This document shows, in pieces, positions 1 to 6,531 of a stretch of 7,309 bases of DNA. The notes beneath the pieces are model-generated. The model had not been told where the DNA came from. It made no database searches and was given only the letters and a program-made list of their open reading frames with translations. Source of the stretch: JAJKIP01 sp040509055. GTDB lineage: Bacteria > Bacteroidota > Bacteroidia > Chitinophagales > Chitinophagaceae. Positions within the stretch are counted from its first letter, which is position 1. Each line of letters begins with the position of its first letter. The stretch is taken from assembly GCA_040509055.1 (NCBI GenBank), contig JBEVLT010000177.1, positions 1 to 7,309 on the forward strand. The letters are read 5' to 3'. The position numbers and the translations under genes are program-made.

Positions 1-20
1 TCAACTACACCGCCGCATGA
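1..20 (+). CDS. Possible 3' end of an upstream gene (partial)
   Basis: The first bases read in one frame as x-N-Y-T-A-A followed by TGA at 18-20. That stop overlaps the ATG at 17-19 in the four-base ATGA arrangement typical of translationally coupled genes. No ribosome binding site is visible before that ATG, which fits coupling. Only six codons are visible, so this is an inference from the overlap and no product can be named. Confidence 0.3.
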
Positions 21-856
21 AAATTTTCCTGGTTTCTGTTCTGCTGTTTGCCGCCGGGATCGCGCAAGGTCAGTATTATTATAATGATCTGCTGGATGCC
101 AAAGCGCTCAGCGACAGGATGAAGACCTATGCCGGTAACAAGGTAAGAACGGTAACGGCCACCGGCTACGACCAGCGGGGGGCCAAAACCGCTGACTTCA
201 ACGAGTGGCAGGAAGTGAATGCCAATGCCGGCACCCTGCGCATCGTGACCCGTAACGGAAGGCAGATCAGCCGCCAGCTATACCGGTTCGATAACCGCTT
301 CCGGCTTACCGGCATCACCGATTCTTCCGGCGATATCAAAAGCAGCACTACCTATAGGTACGACGGGCAGGACCACATCGTGTCCATCAAAACCGTCACG
401 GCCGATTCGCTCAGCGATTTCAGCGAGACCGAGGAACACCAGTGGCTGTACAATGCATCCGGCCGGCCGTCAGCAATGTGGCGCATTGTCAATGGCCGCG
501 ACAGCAGCGAGTACCGGTTTACCACCGATGAAAACAGCAATGTAGCCGACGAGCAGCTCTACCGGCGTGGCACCGGCACCGACCCGGTGTATTACTATTA
601 CGATGAAGCCAACCGGCTGACCGATATCGTGCGGTACAACAAACGCGCAAAACAACTGCTGCCCGACCTCATGTTTGAATACGACGAGCAGGACCGGATG
701 ATCCAGAAGATCACTACCCTGTCCACCACCACACCGGATTACCTGATCTGGCGGTATTTGTTCAACGACAAAGGGCTGAAAACAAAAGAAGCGCTGTTCG
801 ACAAGCAAAAGCAGCTGCGCGGCAGGATCGAATATGCCTTTACATTCAACCCATAG
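17..856 (+). CDS. Secreted protein made of degenerate YD-type (RHS-like) repeats
   Basis: The protein has 279 residues. Residues 1-19 form a signal peptide (MKIFLVSVLLFAAGIAQG, then Q), so it should be exported to the periplasm or beyond. The rest carries about seven degenerate repeats of the form (Y/F)x(Y/F)(D/N)xxxR(L/M)xxI, starting near residues 88, 112, 142, 166, 192, 220 and 247, that is every 24-30 residues. The clearest are YRFDNRFRLTGI, YYYYDEANRLTDI and FEYDEQDRMIQKI. This is the YD-repeat pattern of RHS/teneurin-type beta shells. The protein is far shorter than toxin-bearing RHS proteins and has no RHS core or C-terminal toxin domain, so a small beta-sheet structural or binding protein is more likely. 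The ATG at 17 is chosen because it starts the signal peptide. Its function is unknown. A 118-base gap with its own promoter element separates it from the receptor operon. Confidence 0.85.
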   Translation: MKIFLVSVLLFAAGIAQGQYYYNDLLDAKALSDRMKTYAGNKVRTVTATGYDQRGAKTADFNEWQEVNANAGTLRIVTRNGRQISRQLYRFDNRFRLTGITDSSGDIKSSTTYRYDGQDHIVSIKTVTADSLSDFSETEEHQWLYNASGRPSAMWRIVNGRDSSEYRFTTDENSNVADEQLYRRGTGTDPVYYYYDEANRLTDIVRYNKRAKQLLPDLMFEYDEQDRMIQKITTLSTTTPDYLIWRYLFNDKGLKTKEALFDKQKQLRGRIEYAFTFNP

Positions 857-905
857 CCGCCGCTTACCGGCCGGATGCTCCCTTTAACATATCCTTCCGA
901 CTTTT

Positions 906-936
906 CACCGGGCGGGGCAGCTGCGCTCCCCGGGTG
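906..936 (+). other. GC-rich imperfect hairpin between the YD-type gene and the receptor gene
   Basis: CACC at 906-909 pairs with GGTG at 933-936. CGGGG at 913-917 pairs with CCCCG at 928-932, and AGC at 919-921 pairs with GCT at 925-927. The loop is TGC; GGG (910-912) and C918 are bulged out. No T-tract follows. It could end or slow transcription of the upstream gene, or act on the promoter just downstream. Either role is a guess. Confidence 0.35.
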
Positions 937-941
937 CGCAA

Positions 942-949
942 TATCTTTG
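942..949 (+). promoter_or_regulatory. Bacteroidota-type promoter -7 element (TATCTTTG) of the receptor operon
   Basis: TATCTTTG matches the Bacteroidota sigma-factor -7 consensus TAnnTTTG exactly. It lies 25 bases before the receptor ATG at 975, giving a short leader of roughly 20 bases. I found no good TTTG -33 element at the expected distance; that space is taken by the GC-rich hairpin. The call rests on the -7 match and its position. Confidence 0.55.
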
Positions 950-974
950 CACCGCCACCGATAATCCGCAGGCT

Positions 975-3308
975 ATGCAAAAGATCATCCTTTCCGTTAC
1001 CGCTTTTTTATTTGCTTTCATTTGCGCTGCCCAAAAAACCGGCAGCCAGGAGGCCCGCTTTACGATCAGCGGCACGGTCCAGTCAAAAGCCAAAGGTGAA
1101 ACGATTATCGGCGCCACGATCCGGGCCGGCAACACCGGCGTAGCCAGCAATGAATACGGTTTCTACTCGCTTACCCTGGAGAAAGGCACCTATGCTTTGG
1201 AGTTCAGCGCCGTGGGCCTCCAGCCGCAGACCATCACCGTCACGCTCGACAAGGATACCCGGCTGAATGTATCGCTGGAAGATGCGGTGAAAAGCCTCGA
1301 AGGCGTCACCGTAACGGCCCAATCGAGAGGCCGCAGCATCAGCAATCCGCAAATGGGTGTGGAGCGGCTTTCTACGGCTGAGATCAAAAACATTCCCGTG
1401 TTGCTGGGCGAACGCGATATCCTGAAAACGATCCAGCTGCTGCCCGGCATCAAATCGGCCGGGGATGGCAATACCGGTTTTTATGTCCGGGGCGGGGCCG
1501 GCGATCAGAACCTGATCCTGCTGGATGAAGCGCCGGTGTACAATGCGTCGCATTTCCTGGGCTTTTTCTCCACCTTCAACTCCGATGCCATCAAGGACCT
1601 GGTGGTATACAAAGGCGGTATGCCCGCGCAATACGGCGGCCGGCTTTCGTCCGTGGTCGACATCAAGATGAATGACGGCAACAACCAGGATTATAATGTC
1701 AGCGGCGGGCTGGGACTGATCTCCGCCAAGCTCAACGTGGAAGGCCCTTTGCAAAAAGGAAAATCATCCTTCCTTGTCACCGGCCGGCGCACTTATGCCG
1801 ATATGTTCCTGCAACTGTCCAAAGATTCGTCCGTACGCAGCAACACGCTTTATTTCTACGACCTGAATGCCAAGCTCAATTACCAGCTGGGCGAAAAAGA
1901 CCGGCTATACCTGTCCGGCTATTTCGGCAAGGATGTGCTGGGTGTGGGCGAAACCTTCGGCATCAACTGGGGTAATGGCACCGGCACACTGCGGTGGAAC
2001 CATATTTTCAGCAGCAAAGTATTTTCCAACACCTCGCTTATTTTCAGCAATTACAACTACATGATCTCGATCCGCAGCAGCGGCGACGATTTCGATATCC
2101 TGTCGCGGATCAGGGACTGGAACCTGAAGCAGGAATACCAGTGGTATGCAAGCAGCCGGAACACGGTGCGGTTCGGGTTCAATACCATCTATCACACCAT
2201 CACGCCCGGCGAAGTAAAAGCTGCGTTTACCTCCAGCGTCAATTCTTCTTCGCTGCAAAAGCGATATTCCTGGGAGAATGCCCTGTATGCTACCAATACC
2301 TGGAAAGCATCGGACCGGATCAACGTTACCTATGGCATTCGCTTGTCTGCATTCAGCATCCTGGGCGAAGGAGATTTTTATACCATCGACGCCAGTGGGA
2401 AAGTAACGGATACACTGCACTACGGGAAAGGAGAATTCGTAAAAACCTATGTAAATCCCGAACCCCGGCTGGCCGCCAGCTATAGCTTCAACAGTCGCAC
2501 CTCTGTAAAAGCATCGTACGTGCGCAACGTGCAGCACCTGCACCTGGTGTCCAACTCCACTTCGTCCAATCCAACGGACAAATGGATCGCCAACACGAAC
2601 ATTATCCGGCCCGAGATATCCGACCAGGTAGCTATCGGATATTACAAGGATCTGTTTCAAAACCGGTTTGAGCTGAGCGTGGAAGCTTATTACAAGAGCA
2701 TGCAAAACCAGATCGATTACCGCGACGGGGCGGATATTTTTGCCAACAGCGACGCCATCGAATCGCAGCTGCTCTTTGGCAAGGGACGGGCGTACGGCAT
2801 CGAATGGCTGCTGAAAAAGAAAGCCGGCCGGTTCACAGGCTGGCTGAGCTATACCCTTTCCAAAACGGAAAAAAAGATCGATGGCATCAACAGCGACCGA
2901 TGGTACAATGCCCGGCAGGACCGGACGCATGATGTAGCGGTCGTGGCTTCTTACCAGCTGAATGCCAAATGGACGGTATCGGCCAACTGGGTATTCTATA
3001 CCGGCGACGCCGTCACCTTCCCGGCGGGCAAATACCGGATCGACAACCGGACTATCTTTTATTATACCGAGCGCAATGGCTACCGCATGCCTTCCTATCA
3101 TCGCCTGGACCTGGGCGCCACCTGGGTATTGCGGCAGCGTAAAAAATGGTCATCGGAGCTCACGTTCAGTCTCTACAATGCCTATGGCCGGGAAAATGCC
3201 TATACCATCAATTTCCGCGACAACGAAAACGACCCCAGCAGAACGGAAGCCGTTCGCTATGCTTTGTTCAAGTACATTCCTTCCGTATCCTACAACTTTA
3301 AATTCTGA
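975..3308 (+). CDS. TonB-dependent outer-membrane receptor with carboxypeptidase-regulatory-like domain
   Basis: The protein has 777 residues and is complete. In order: a signal peptide (about 1-19, ending CAAQ); a CarboxypepD-regulatory-like beta-sandwich (about 29-108, with the GETIIGATI and NEYGFYSLTLEKGTY signatures); a TonB plug (about 115-235, with LLPGIKSAGDGNTGFYVRGG, LILLDEAPVYN at 180-190 and YGGRLSSVVDI at 220-230); then a 22-strand-type barrel ending in SYNFKF with a terminal phenylalanine, as barrel-assembly substrates usually have. It should import a ligand across the outer membrane using TonB-ExbB-ExbD energy. No SusD-type gene follows. The partner is instead a DUF4249 lipoprotein starting 2 bases after the stop. 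Receptors of this shape are shorter than SusC proteins (about 1000 residues), which argues against a polysaccharide-utilisation SusC. The substrate cannot be read from the sequence. The only plausible start is the ATG at 975, which begins the signal peptide. Confidence 0.95.
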   Translation: MQKIILSVTAFLFAFICAAQKTGSQEARFTISGTVQSKAKGETIIGATIRAGNTGVASNEYGFYSLTLEKGTYALEFSAVGLQPQTITVTLDKDTRLNVSLEDAVKSLEGVTVTAQSRGRSISNPQMGVERLSTAEIKNIPVLLGERDILKTIQLLPGIKSAGDGNTGFYVRGGAGDQNLILLDEAPVYNASHFLGFFSTFNSDAIKDLVVYKGGMPAQYGGRLSSVVDIKMNDGNNQDYNVSGGLGLISAKLNVEGPLQKGKSSFLVTGRRTYADMFLQLSKDSSVRSNTLYFYDLNAKLNYQLGEKDRLYLSGYFGKDVLGVGETFGINWGNGTGTLRWNHIFSSKVFSNTSLIFSNYNYMISIRSSGDDFDILSRIRDWNLKQEYQWYASSRNTVRFGFNTIYHTITPGEVKAAFTSSVNSSSLQKRYSWENALYATNTWKASDRINVTYGIRLSAFSILGEGDFYTIDASGKVTDTLHYGKGEFVKTYVNPEPRLAASYSFNSRTSVKASYVRNVQHLHLVSNSTSSNPTDKWIANTNIIRPEISDQVAIGYYKDLFQNRFELSVEAYYKSMQNQIDYRDGADIFANSDAIESQLLFGKGRAYGIEWLLKKKAGRFTGWLSYTLSKTEKKIDGINSDRWYNARQDRTHDVAVVASYQLNAKWTVSANWVFYTGDAVTFPAGKYRIDNRTIFYYTERNGYRMPSYHRLDLGATWVLRQRKKWSSELTFSLYNAYGRENAYTINFRDNENDPSRTEAVRYALFKYIPSVSYNFKF

Positions 3309-3310
3309 TC

Positions 3311-4123
3311 ATGATCCGCAAACTTCATATAGCAGCTGCAGCACTGGCCGGCCTGTTTTCACTCTCCTCCTGCGAGAAAGTGATCGACCTGGACCTGAAC
3401 GAAGCAGAAAAAAAATACGTGATCGAAGCCATGATCACCGATCAGCCCGGTACGGCCCGGGTGCTGGTCAGCCAGACCAAAAACTTTGATGAGGACAATA
3501 GTTTTACCGGCGTAGCAGGCGCTGAGGTAACCATTACAGAAAGCGGGGGCCCCACCACTACCCTGTCCTCCGTGCAGCCCGGTATATACGAAGCCCCGGC
3601 GCTGACCGGTACAAGCGGTAAAACCTATACGCTTTCCGTCCGCGCCGGAACCCTGGTCTTTTCAGGAGTATCCGTTATGCCACGAAAGGTAAACCTCGAC
3701 ACGATCTTTACCACGGACGAACTGCTTTTTGCCGACACCCGCAAGATCGTCAACGCGGTATTCCACGATCCGGCCGGGGCGGGCGATAATTATCGTTTTG
3801 TGCAATATGTGAACGGGCTGAAAGAAGACCAGGTCATGATCCGCAATGATGAGTACAGCGATGGACGGCAGATCGTCAACAAGCTGTTTTATTTTACCGA
3901 CGATGAAGATGATGAACGTAATATCCGGTCAGGCGACCAGGTCACGATCGGAATGATGTGTATCGACCCTGCTATATATAAATACTGGTTCAGCCTGGAC
4001 CGGAGCGCTACCGGCGGCAGCGGGCAGGCTACTCCGTCCAATCCCGTGACCAACCTGCAGGGCGGCGCCCTGGGCTATTTCAGCGCCCACACCCTGCAAT
4101 CCCGGACAATGGTCGTTCCCTAA
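3311..4123 (+). CDS. DUF4249 family lipoprotein, partner of the TonB-dependent receptor
   Basis: The protein has 270 residues. Residues 1-20 are a lipoprotein signal peptide ending in the lipobox LSSC, with Cys21 the predicted lipidated residue, followed by EKVIDLDL, the usual start of DUF4249 proteins. Residues about 36-120 form a beta-rich region (VIEAMITDQPGTARVLVSQT, later GIYEAPALTGTSGKTYTLSV). The C-terminus has the family ending, with GGALGYFSAHT at about residues 251-261. The length suits the family, so the gene looks intact. It starts 2 bases after the receptor stop, so the two are surely co-transcribed and probably translationally coupled. DUF4249 proteins repeatedly sit beside such receptors in Bacteroidota. 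The inferred role is a surface or periplasmic ligand-handling partner, by analogy with SusD but without sequence similarity to it. No clear K-(D/E)2 surface-export signal follows Cys21, so its side of the membrane is open. Confidence 0.92.
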   Translation: MIRKLHIAAAALAGLFSLSSCEKVIDLDLNEAEKKYVIEAMITDQPGTARVLVSQTKNFDEDNSFTGVAGAEVTITESGGPTTTLSSVQPGIYEAPALTGTSGKTYTLSVRAGTLVFSGVSVMPRKVNLDTIFTTDELLFADTRKIVNAVFHDPAGAGDNYRFVQYVNGLKEDQVMIRNDEYSDGRQIVNKLFYFTDDEDDERNIRSGDQVTIGMMCIDPAIYKYWFSLDRSATGGSGQATPSNPVTNLQGGALGYFSAHTLQSRTMVVP

Positions 4124-4237
4124 GGGTTACGGGTAATTTTTTCCCATCATCCCGCCGGTTATTTGCCCGTGCTTATGACTGTGGTATCGGCCATCCTGTT
4201 GGCATAGTTTTTTATCCTTACTCATAAAAAACAGGAT
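4124..4237. other. Intergenic region before the acidic-protein gene
   Basis: This 114-base gap must hold the end of the receptor operon and the start signals of the acidic gene. I see a T6 run at 4137-4142 without a convincing stem, and no exact TAnnTTTG element. A short inverted repeat, TATCCT (4213-4218) with AGGATA (4233-4238), runs into the start codon at 4238. No good Shine-Dalgarno sequence is present; the last 20 bases are A-rich, as is common before Bacteroidota genes. Confidence 0.5.
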
Positions 4238-4840
4238 ATGGCAAAGACTAAACAGGATATCGAATCCCCGGAAGAAACCGGAGCAACCAATATAACCGGC
4301 GAAGGCCGTACTCCCAAAGACTCTACGGATGCCACACGGCAAAAAAATGCGCTGGAAGAGGAAGGCGGCTATATCGAGCTGCCGGATGTGGCCGATATAC
4401 CCGGCCAGGAACATATTACCAATGCCGGCGTGCCCCGTGAAATGGCTGATACCACCATCTCTTCGGACGACGAGGAAGGCATCAGGGATGGAAAAGACAT
4501 TTTAGCACAGGACAAAGACGACGAAGAAGAGATGGAGATCGTGATGGGCACCGAATCCGATGTAACGGCGGAAGACCTGGCCCTGCTGGGCCCCCGCGAT
4601 CAGGATATGGACGGTGGTGATGATGAATCGATACAAGCTGAAGGACTGGACGATACCGATGAGGACGGCGATCCGCTGAATGAGGCAGCCAGTGATGCAG
4701 CTACACCCGGCGACGACCTGGATGTACCAGATGCCAACCCGGATGATGAGAACCGGGATATTATCGGTGAGGAGGATGAAGAGAATGATTATTACAGCCT
4801 GGGCGACGATGACGAAGAAGGAACGGAAGAAACGCCCTGA
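4238..4840 (+). CDS. Highly acidic hypothetical protein
   Basis: The protein has 200 residues, of which I count 69 D or E and only 12 K or R, giving a strongly negative charge and a very low pI. It has no signal peptide, membrane segment or cysteine, so it is probably cytoplasmic and largely disordered. Non-random islands stand out: YIELPDVADIPGQEHI at residues 45-60, DTTISSDDEEG at 71-81, DEDGDPLNEAASDA at 141-154, and a C-terminal block, GEEDEENDYYSLGDDDEEG at 177-195. These islands look like conserved family motifs rather than simple acidic repeats, though I cannot name a domain. The DxDxD-type clusters (DQDMDGGDDE at 121-130, DDTDEDGD at 138-145) could bind Ca2+ or other cations, but no canonical EF-hand loop is seen. 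It stands alone: its own gap upstream, a strong terminator downstream, and a convergent helicase. The function is unknown. Confidence 0.85.
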   Translation: MAKTKQDIESPEETGATNITGEGRTPKDSTDATRQKNALEEEGGYIELPDVADIPGQEHITNAGVPREMADTTISSDDEEGIRDGKDILAQDKDDEEEMEIVMGTESDVTAEDLALLGPRDQDMDGGDDESIQAEGLDDTDEDGDPLNEAASDAATPGDDLDVPDANPDDENRDIIGEEDEENDYYSLGDDDEEGTEETP

Positions 4841-4860
4841 TAGTTATAATTAGTAGCCTG

Positions 4861-4910
4861 GAATCCGGGTGATAGTAGCCGTGTGCTGCTGTTACCCGGA
4901 TTCTTTATTT
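4861..4910 (+). terminator. Intrinsic terminator of the acidic-protein gene
   Basis: A 19-bp stem pairs 4861-4879 with 4885-4903 around a five-base loop (CGTGT). The outer ten pairs, GAATCCGGGT with ACCCGGATTC, are perfect, and three G:T wobbles lie further in. TTTATTT (4904-4910) follows on the plus strand. It begins 20 bases after the acidic gene's stop. The convergent helicase gene ends 24 bases beyond. Read from the minus strand the stem is still present, but no T-run follows it, so ending of helicase transcripts here is less certain. Confidence 0.85.
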
Positions 4911-4933
4911 GATCCCGATACTGTTGTTCCTTG

Positions 4934-6259
4934 TTATTTTGCGACCACGATCTTCACTTTCTTATTCTTGATTTTCTCATCCTTGATCAATTGCAGGGTG
5001 CTGCTCACCTTTATCTTCCTCACCGCCACGAAAGAAAAGAAATCCTTTACTTCGATCAAACCGATATCATCTTTTTTCAACCGGCCTTTGTTGGATAAAA
5101 AGCCGACAATATCGATCTTATTCACCTTGTCCTTTTTGCCTGCGGCGATAAACAAGGTGGACCAGTGCGGTTTTTCCGGCAAAACAGTCTCCTCCGGGAG
5201 CGCTATCGGTTCTACGGCTTCATCGATATAGGCAGGTAAACTTTCTTCCGGTGATAACAGAAGGATAGCGGTACCGCTGGCATCCATCCGCGCAGTTCTT
5301 CCATTCCTGTGCGTAAAGATATCTTCGCTGCCCGGCAAATGATAGTGAATAATATACCGGATATTGGGAATATCGAGCCCCCGGGCCGCCAGGTCGGTTG
5401 TCACCAGTACATTGGATGTTCCATTCCTGAATTTACACAGGGCCTCCTCCCGCTCAGGTTGTTCCAGCGCGCCGTGGTAAAACACATTGACAATATCCTT
5501 TTCTCTGAGCCAGTTACTGGTTCGCTCTACCGACTCGCGGTGATTGCAAAAAATAATGGTCGACCGGTTGCCCAGCAGGCAAAGCAGCCGGAAAAGCGTT
5601 TCCAGTTTGTCTTTCCCGTCACTCAGCAATGTTTTAATGGTGAGACCGGTATCCGTGTCTTTATCGTTTAAAAAATCAAGCGTGGTCCGGTCTTCTGCTC
5701 CGATGAAAGCAGGAATGTCGATGGCTTTGGTTGCCGATGTCAATATTCTTTTCTTTAACGACCGCAGGGAACCGATAATGAACGACATTTCTTCCACGAA
5801 ACCCAGCTCCAGGGATTTATCGAACTCATCCAGCACCAATGTTTCGATACTATCTACGGTGATGCTCCCCCTCCTGATATGATCAGCCAGCCTGCCCGGC
5901 GTACCGATCAATAATGCAGGAGGCTGTTTCAGGTTGTTTTCCTCCGTTTCGCGTAGATGGCCGCCATAACAGGCAGTGACTTTCAGACTTGTCACCATGC
6001 TTTTAAATACCGACTCGATCTGCAATGCCAGCTCCCGGGAGGGGACAATGATAACGGCTTGTGTTTTGGCATTCGCCGGGTCCAATAATTTGAGCAAGGG
6101 CAGCAGGTAAGCCAGTGTTTTGCCGGATCCGGTGGCCGATAAGAGCAGTACCTGGTCGTGCCGATCAATAGCTTCCACGGAAGCCAGTTGCATGGCGTTA
6201 AGCGATTTGATCTTCAATCGCGCTAAAAGGCTTTCTGTAAATACGTTTTCATCCGGCAT
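4934..6259 (-). CDS. DEAD-box RNA helicase with C-terminal DbpA-type RNA-binding domain
   Basis: The protein has 441 residues and is complete. The RecA-like core has the Q motif (Phe7, Gln24, with the canonical 17-residue spacing), Walker A ATGSGKT (42-48), PSRELALQ (73-80), GG (99-100), TPGR (120-123), motif II DEFD (144-147), SAT (175-177), motif IV IIFCNH (235-240), TDLAARGLD (288-296) and motif VI HRNGRTAR (317-324). Residues about 366-440 match the DbpA RNA-binding domain: TLFIAAGKKDKVNKIDIVGF, then DDIGLIEVKDFFSFVAV. In E. coli DbpA this RRM-like domain binds hairpin 92 of 23S rRNA, and the enzyme acts in 50S subunit assembly; the same job is inferred here. Motif II is DEFD rather than DEAD, and motif VI has N and A where HRIGRTGR is usual, but all catalytic acidic, lysine and arginine residues remain, so it should be active. 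The start at 6259 is supported by the intact Q motif. It is transcribed alone and convergent with the acidic gene. Confidence 0.94.
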   Translation of the reverse strand: MPDENVFTESLLARLKIKSLNAMQLASVEAIDRHDQVLLLSATGSGKTLAYLLPLLKLLDPANAKTQAVIIVPSRELALQIESVFKSMVTSLKVTACYGGHLRETEENNLKQPPALLIGTPGRLADHIRRGSITVDSIETLVLDEFDKSLELGFVEEMSFIIGSLRSLKKRILTSATKAIDIPAFIGAEDRTTLDFLNDKDTDTGLTIKTLLSDGKDKLETLFRLLCLLGNRSTIIFCNHRESVERTSNWLREKDIVNVFYHGALEQPEREEALCKFRNGTSNVLVTTDLAARGLDIPNIRYIIHYHLPGSEDIFTHRNGRTARMDASGTAILLLSPEESLPAYIDEAVEPIALPEETVLPEKPHWSTLFIAAGKKDKVNKIDIVGFLSNKGRLKKDDIGLIEVKDFFSFVAVRKIKVSSTLQLIKDEKIKNKKVKIVVAK

Positions 6260-6264
6260 AAAGT

Positions 6265-6272
6265 CAAAGGTA
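6265..6272 (-). promoter_or_regulatory. Possible promoter -7 element of the helicase gene
   Basis: On the minus strand 6272-6265 reads TACCTTTG, an exact match to TAnnTTTG. It ends only five bases before the helicase ATG, so a transcript from it would have almost no leader. The nearest -33 candidate is TTTC (6291-6288), 15 bases upstream, which is off consensus in both sequence and spacing. No Shine-Dalgarno sequence precedes the ATG, which fits a leaderless message but also fits ordinary Bacteroidota genes. Confidence 0.3.
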
Positions 6273-6370
6273 AGCCAGTTATGCTCCGAAAGAGCGAATA
6301 CATTCGTGTGGAATACCTTTCACTGTTTCCCTGGCCACAAAAATTCTCCAGGTTGCCTTCCTCGTCTTGC

Positions 6371-6445
6371 TCAATCGGTGAAGAAAGCAACTACTACAGC
6401 CCGGGCAGCGATGATAATGAGGGAGTGGCGAAAGGAACGCCGCTT
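6371..6445 (+). pseudogene. Decayed fragment resembling the 3' end of the acidic-protein gene
   Basis: In the frame starting at 6371 the sequence reads SIGEESNYYSPGSDDNEG, then VAKGTP. The end of the acidic protein upstream (4763-4837) reads IGEEDEENDYYSLGDDDEEG, then TEETP. Over the eleven codons from the paired tyrosines to EG I count 25 of 33 identical bases (4790-4822 against 6392-6424). The stop is lost, and the frame runs on to TAG at 6497-6499. Upstream of 6371 I find nothing like the rest of the acidic gene, and the 72-codon reading frame at 6281-6499 has no ribosome binding site or acidic body. It is best read as a relic of a paralogue; a chance acidic match is possible but the YYSxGxDDxEG pattern is specific. 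Confidence 0.5.
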
Positions 6446-6531
6446 GTGCAAATTTCAGATCACTTCTTCTTACCAATTTGTTCTCCGGCCTATATATAGC
6501 GAAAGAGGAGAAGTCTGTATTTTCGCTTTTG

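Larger units (their letters stand above)
6260..6531. other. Intergenic region between the divergent helicase and esterase-like genes
   Basis: This 272-base gap should carry the outward promoters of both neighbours. Besides the helicase -7 candidate and the acidic-gene relic, it holds a purine-rich AAAGAGGAGAAG at 6502-6513, a possible but distant ribosome binding site about 18 bases before the ATG at 6532. TATTTTCG at 6518-6525 misses TAnnTTTG by one base but lacks a -33 partner. I see no other gene in it. Confidence 0.5.

Noticed and set aside
1083..1754. Minus-strand open frame of 223 codons antisense to the receptor plug
   Set aside because: It is a shadow of the plug-coding region with no independent gene features.
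1994..2485. Plus-strand open frame of 163 codons in another frame of the receptor gene
   Set aside because: It overlaps the barrel-coding region; the protein is Q/H/R-rich and typical of an out-of-frame translation.
1905..3101. Long open frame of 398 codons on the minus strand inside the receptor gene
   Set aside because: It lies wholly antisense to a clear TonB-dependent receptor, has no recognisable domain or start signal, and its composition is that of a reverse-frame shadow of GC-rich coding DNA.
4116..4142. Terminator after the DUF4249 gene, from the T6 run at 4137-4142
   Set aside because: The only stems available (CCC with GGG, TTAC with GTAA) are three to four pairs long or need a two-base loop, so the T-run alone does not make a supported terminator.
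4600..4690. EF-hand calcium-binding loops in the acidic protein
   Set aside because: D-rich clusters are present, but none follows the DxDxDG-x-I-x-x-E loop with flanking helices; the charge pattern alone does not support the call.
6281..6499. 72-codon plus-strand open frame as a functional small gene
   Set aside because: It has no ribosome binding site, and only its middle resembles a known protein (the acidic protein's tail). A relic explains it better than a working gene.
6477..6525. Promoter pair TTTG (6477-6480) and TATTTTCG (6518-6525) for the esterase-like gene
   Set aside because: The gap of 37 bases is about twice the usual spacing, and the -7 candidate has a mismatch in its conserved part.
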